From Pelobacter sp. (GTDB taxonomy: Bacteria; Desulfobacterota; Desulfuromonadia; Geobacterales; Pseudopelobacteraceae): a DNA stretch of 64,000 nucleotides. This document shows, in pieces, positions 63,721 to 64,000 of this stretch. Below the pieces are notes generated by a model. The model worked only from the letters and a program-made list of their open reading frames with translations. It had not been told where the DNA came from and ran no database searches. Position 1 is the stretch's first letter, and each line of letters begins with the position of its first letter. The DNA is taken from assembly GCA_030824515.1 (NCBI GenBank), contig JAVBXN010000016.1:1-64000 (forward strand), in the 5' to 3' direction. Both the position numbers and the translations under genes were made by a program.

Positions 63721-63959
63721 GGTTTATCCCTTTTTATACTATTCCCGGCCGACGCCTGGGACACAAGAAATTCTTCAAAGTGCCGGTCATGCACATGGAT
63801 ATGTTCCAGGAAGATCCGGCGGACCCTGGGCAGCCAGTTGGATATAATTTCTTCGCCCTTGCTGAAGCAGTAGTCATCATGAGCATTTGCAGCGAATGTG
63901 CCATTGAGCAGCAACACATAACTATCCGAAATAATTGTTTTCAATATTAGGCAGGCCAA
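63717..63959 (-). CDS. Small hypothetical protein preceding the MFS gene
   Basis: 80 residues from TTG 63959; an in-frame TAA lies about four codons upstream, so the gene is complete. The C-terminal part (ISNWLPRVRRIFLEHIHVHD) resembles ligand-binding pieces of regulators only loosely. The TGA stop overlaps the MFS start. Function unknown; it may be a decayed regulator. Confidence 0.45.
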   Translation of the reverse strand: MACLILKTIISDSYVLLLNGTFAANAHDDYCFSKGEEIISNWLPRVRRIFLEHIHVHDRHFEEFLVSQASAGNSIKRDKP

Positions 63960-64000
63960 TCCTTCTTATCGTTTTGACAAGACGTTGTGTCGTTTTGATA

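Overview
The window looks like chromosomal DNA of a Geobacter-like bacterium (Desulfuromonadota, Geobacterales). The basis is: the block ffh-rpsP-KH protein-rimM-trmD-SPOUT methyltransferase-rplS-rnhB (25013-29926); a DUF3343/YedF pair next to it; several HDOD-domain signalling proteins; large exported repeat proteins of the style common in that order; and moderately high GC with a few AT-rich islands. This is recognition by family and gene order, not a database match.

Layout. 1-4729: the 5' part of a giant exported DUF4347 adhesin-like gene on the minus strand, running off the left edge. 4907-7242: a ferritin-like protein divergent from the translation factor EttA. 7362-23190: a minus-strand run of five large exported proteins plus decayed pieces. 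Four of these proteins (9532-10806, 11848-15276, 15542-18046, 18104-21745) have unrelated N-terminal architectures (Trp-rich repeats, LamG, GLUG plus Cys-rich repeats, YVTN propellers) but end in the same BNR-type propeller cassette closing on a Gly-Leu-Pro tail. Two orphan copies of the cassette (21762-21880, 22262-22985), an insertion-sequence stub and a broken transcription-activator domain lie at the right end, so the locus appears to be shuffled by recombination.

23221-31071: housekeeping genes (DciA-like DUF721, selenium/sulfur carrier pair, SRP protein Ffh, ribosomal proteins S16 and L19, RNA maturation and modification enzymes, RNase HII, a membrane metallophosphoesterase). 31240-35350: a compact signalling/secretion unit made of an EAL-HDOD protein, a GspE/PilB-type ATPase with an N-terminal MshEN-like c-di-GMP-binding motif pair, and an HDOD protein. 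35389-43661: cell-wall, Nudix, FecR-like, HIT and membrane proteins.

43667-46055: an insertion-like island bounded by a 64-bp direct repeat that duplicates the 3' end of a HIT gene. It carries two AT-rich single-domain response regulators, one behind a strong leader hairpin, and a decayed copy of an outer-membrane protein whose intact paralogue is at 58644-59555. 46751-49985: another large exported protein, a pentapeptide-repeat protein and a STAS protein. 50243-63959: an accessory region of short genes in small operons (QueG-like Fe-S protein, VOC, WYL regulator, DUF1905, DUF1697, GNAT, DUF1801, class D beta-lactamase, PIN/antitoxin pair, flavoprotein with divergent HxlR regulator, isochorismatase, ketopantoate reductase, MFS transporter), with a 178-bp MITE-like element inserted at the stop codon of the ketopantoate reductase gene. 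No rRNA, tRNA or CRISPR array was seen.
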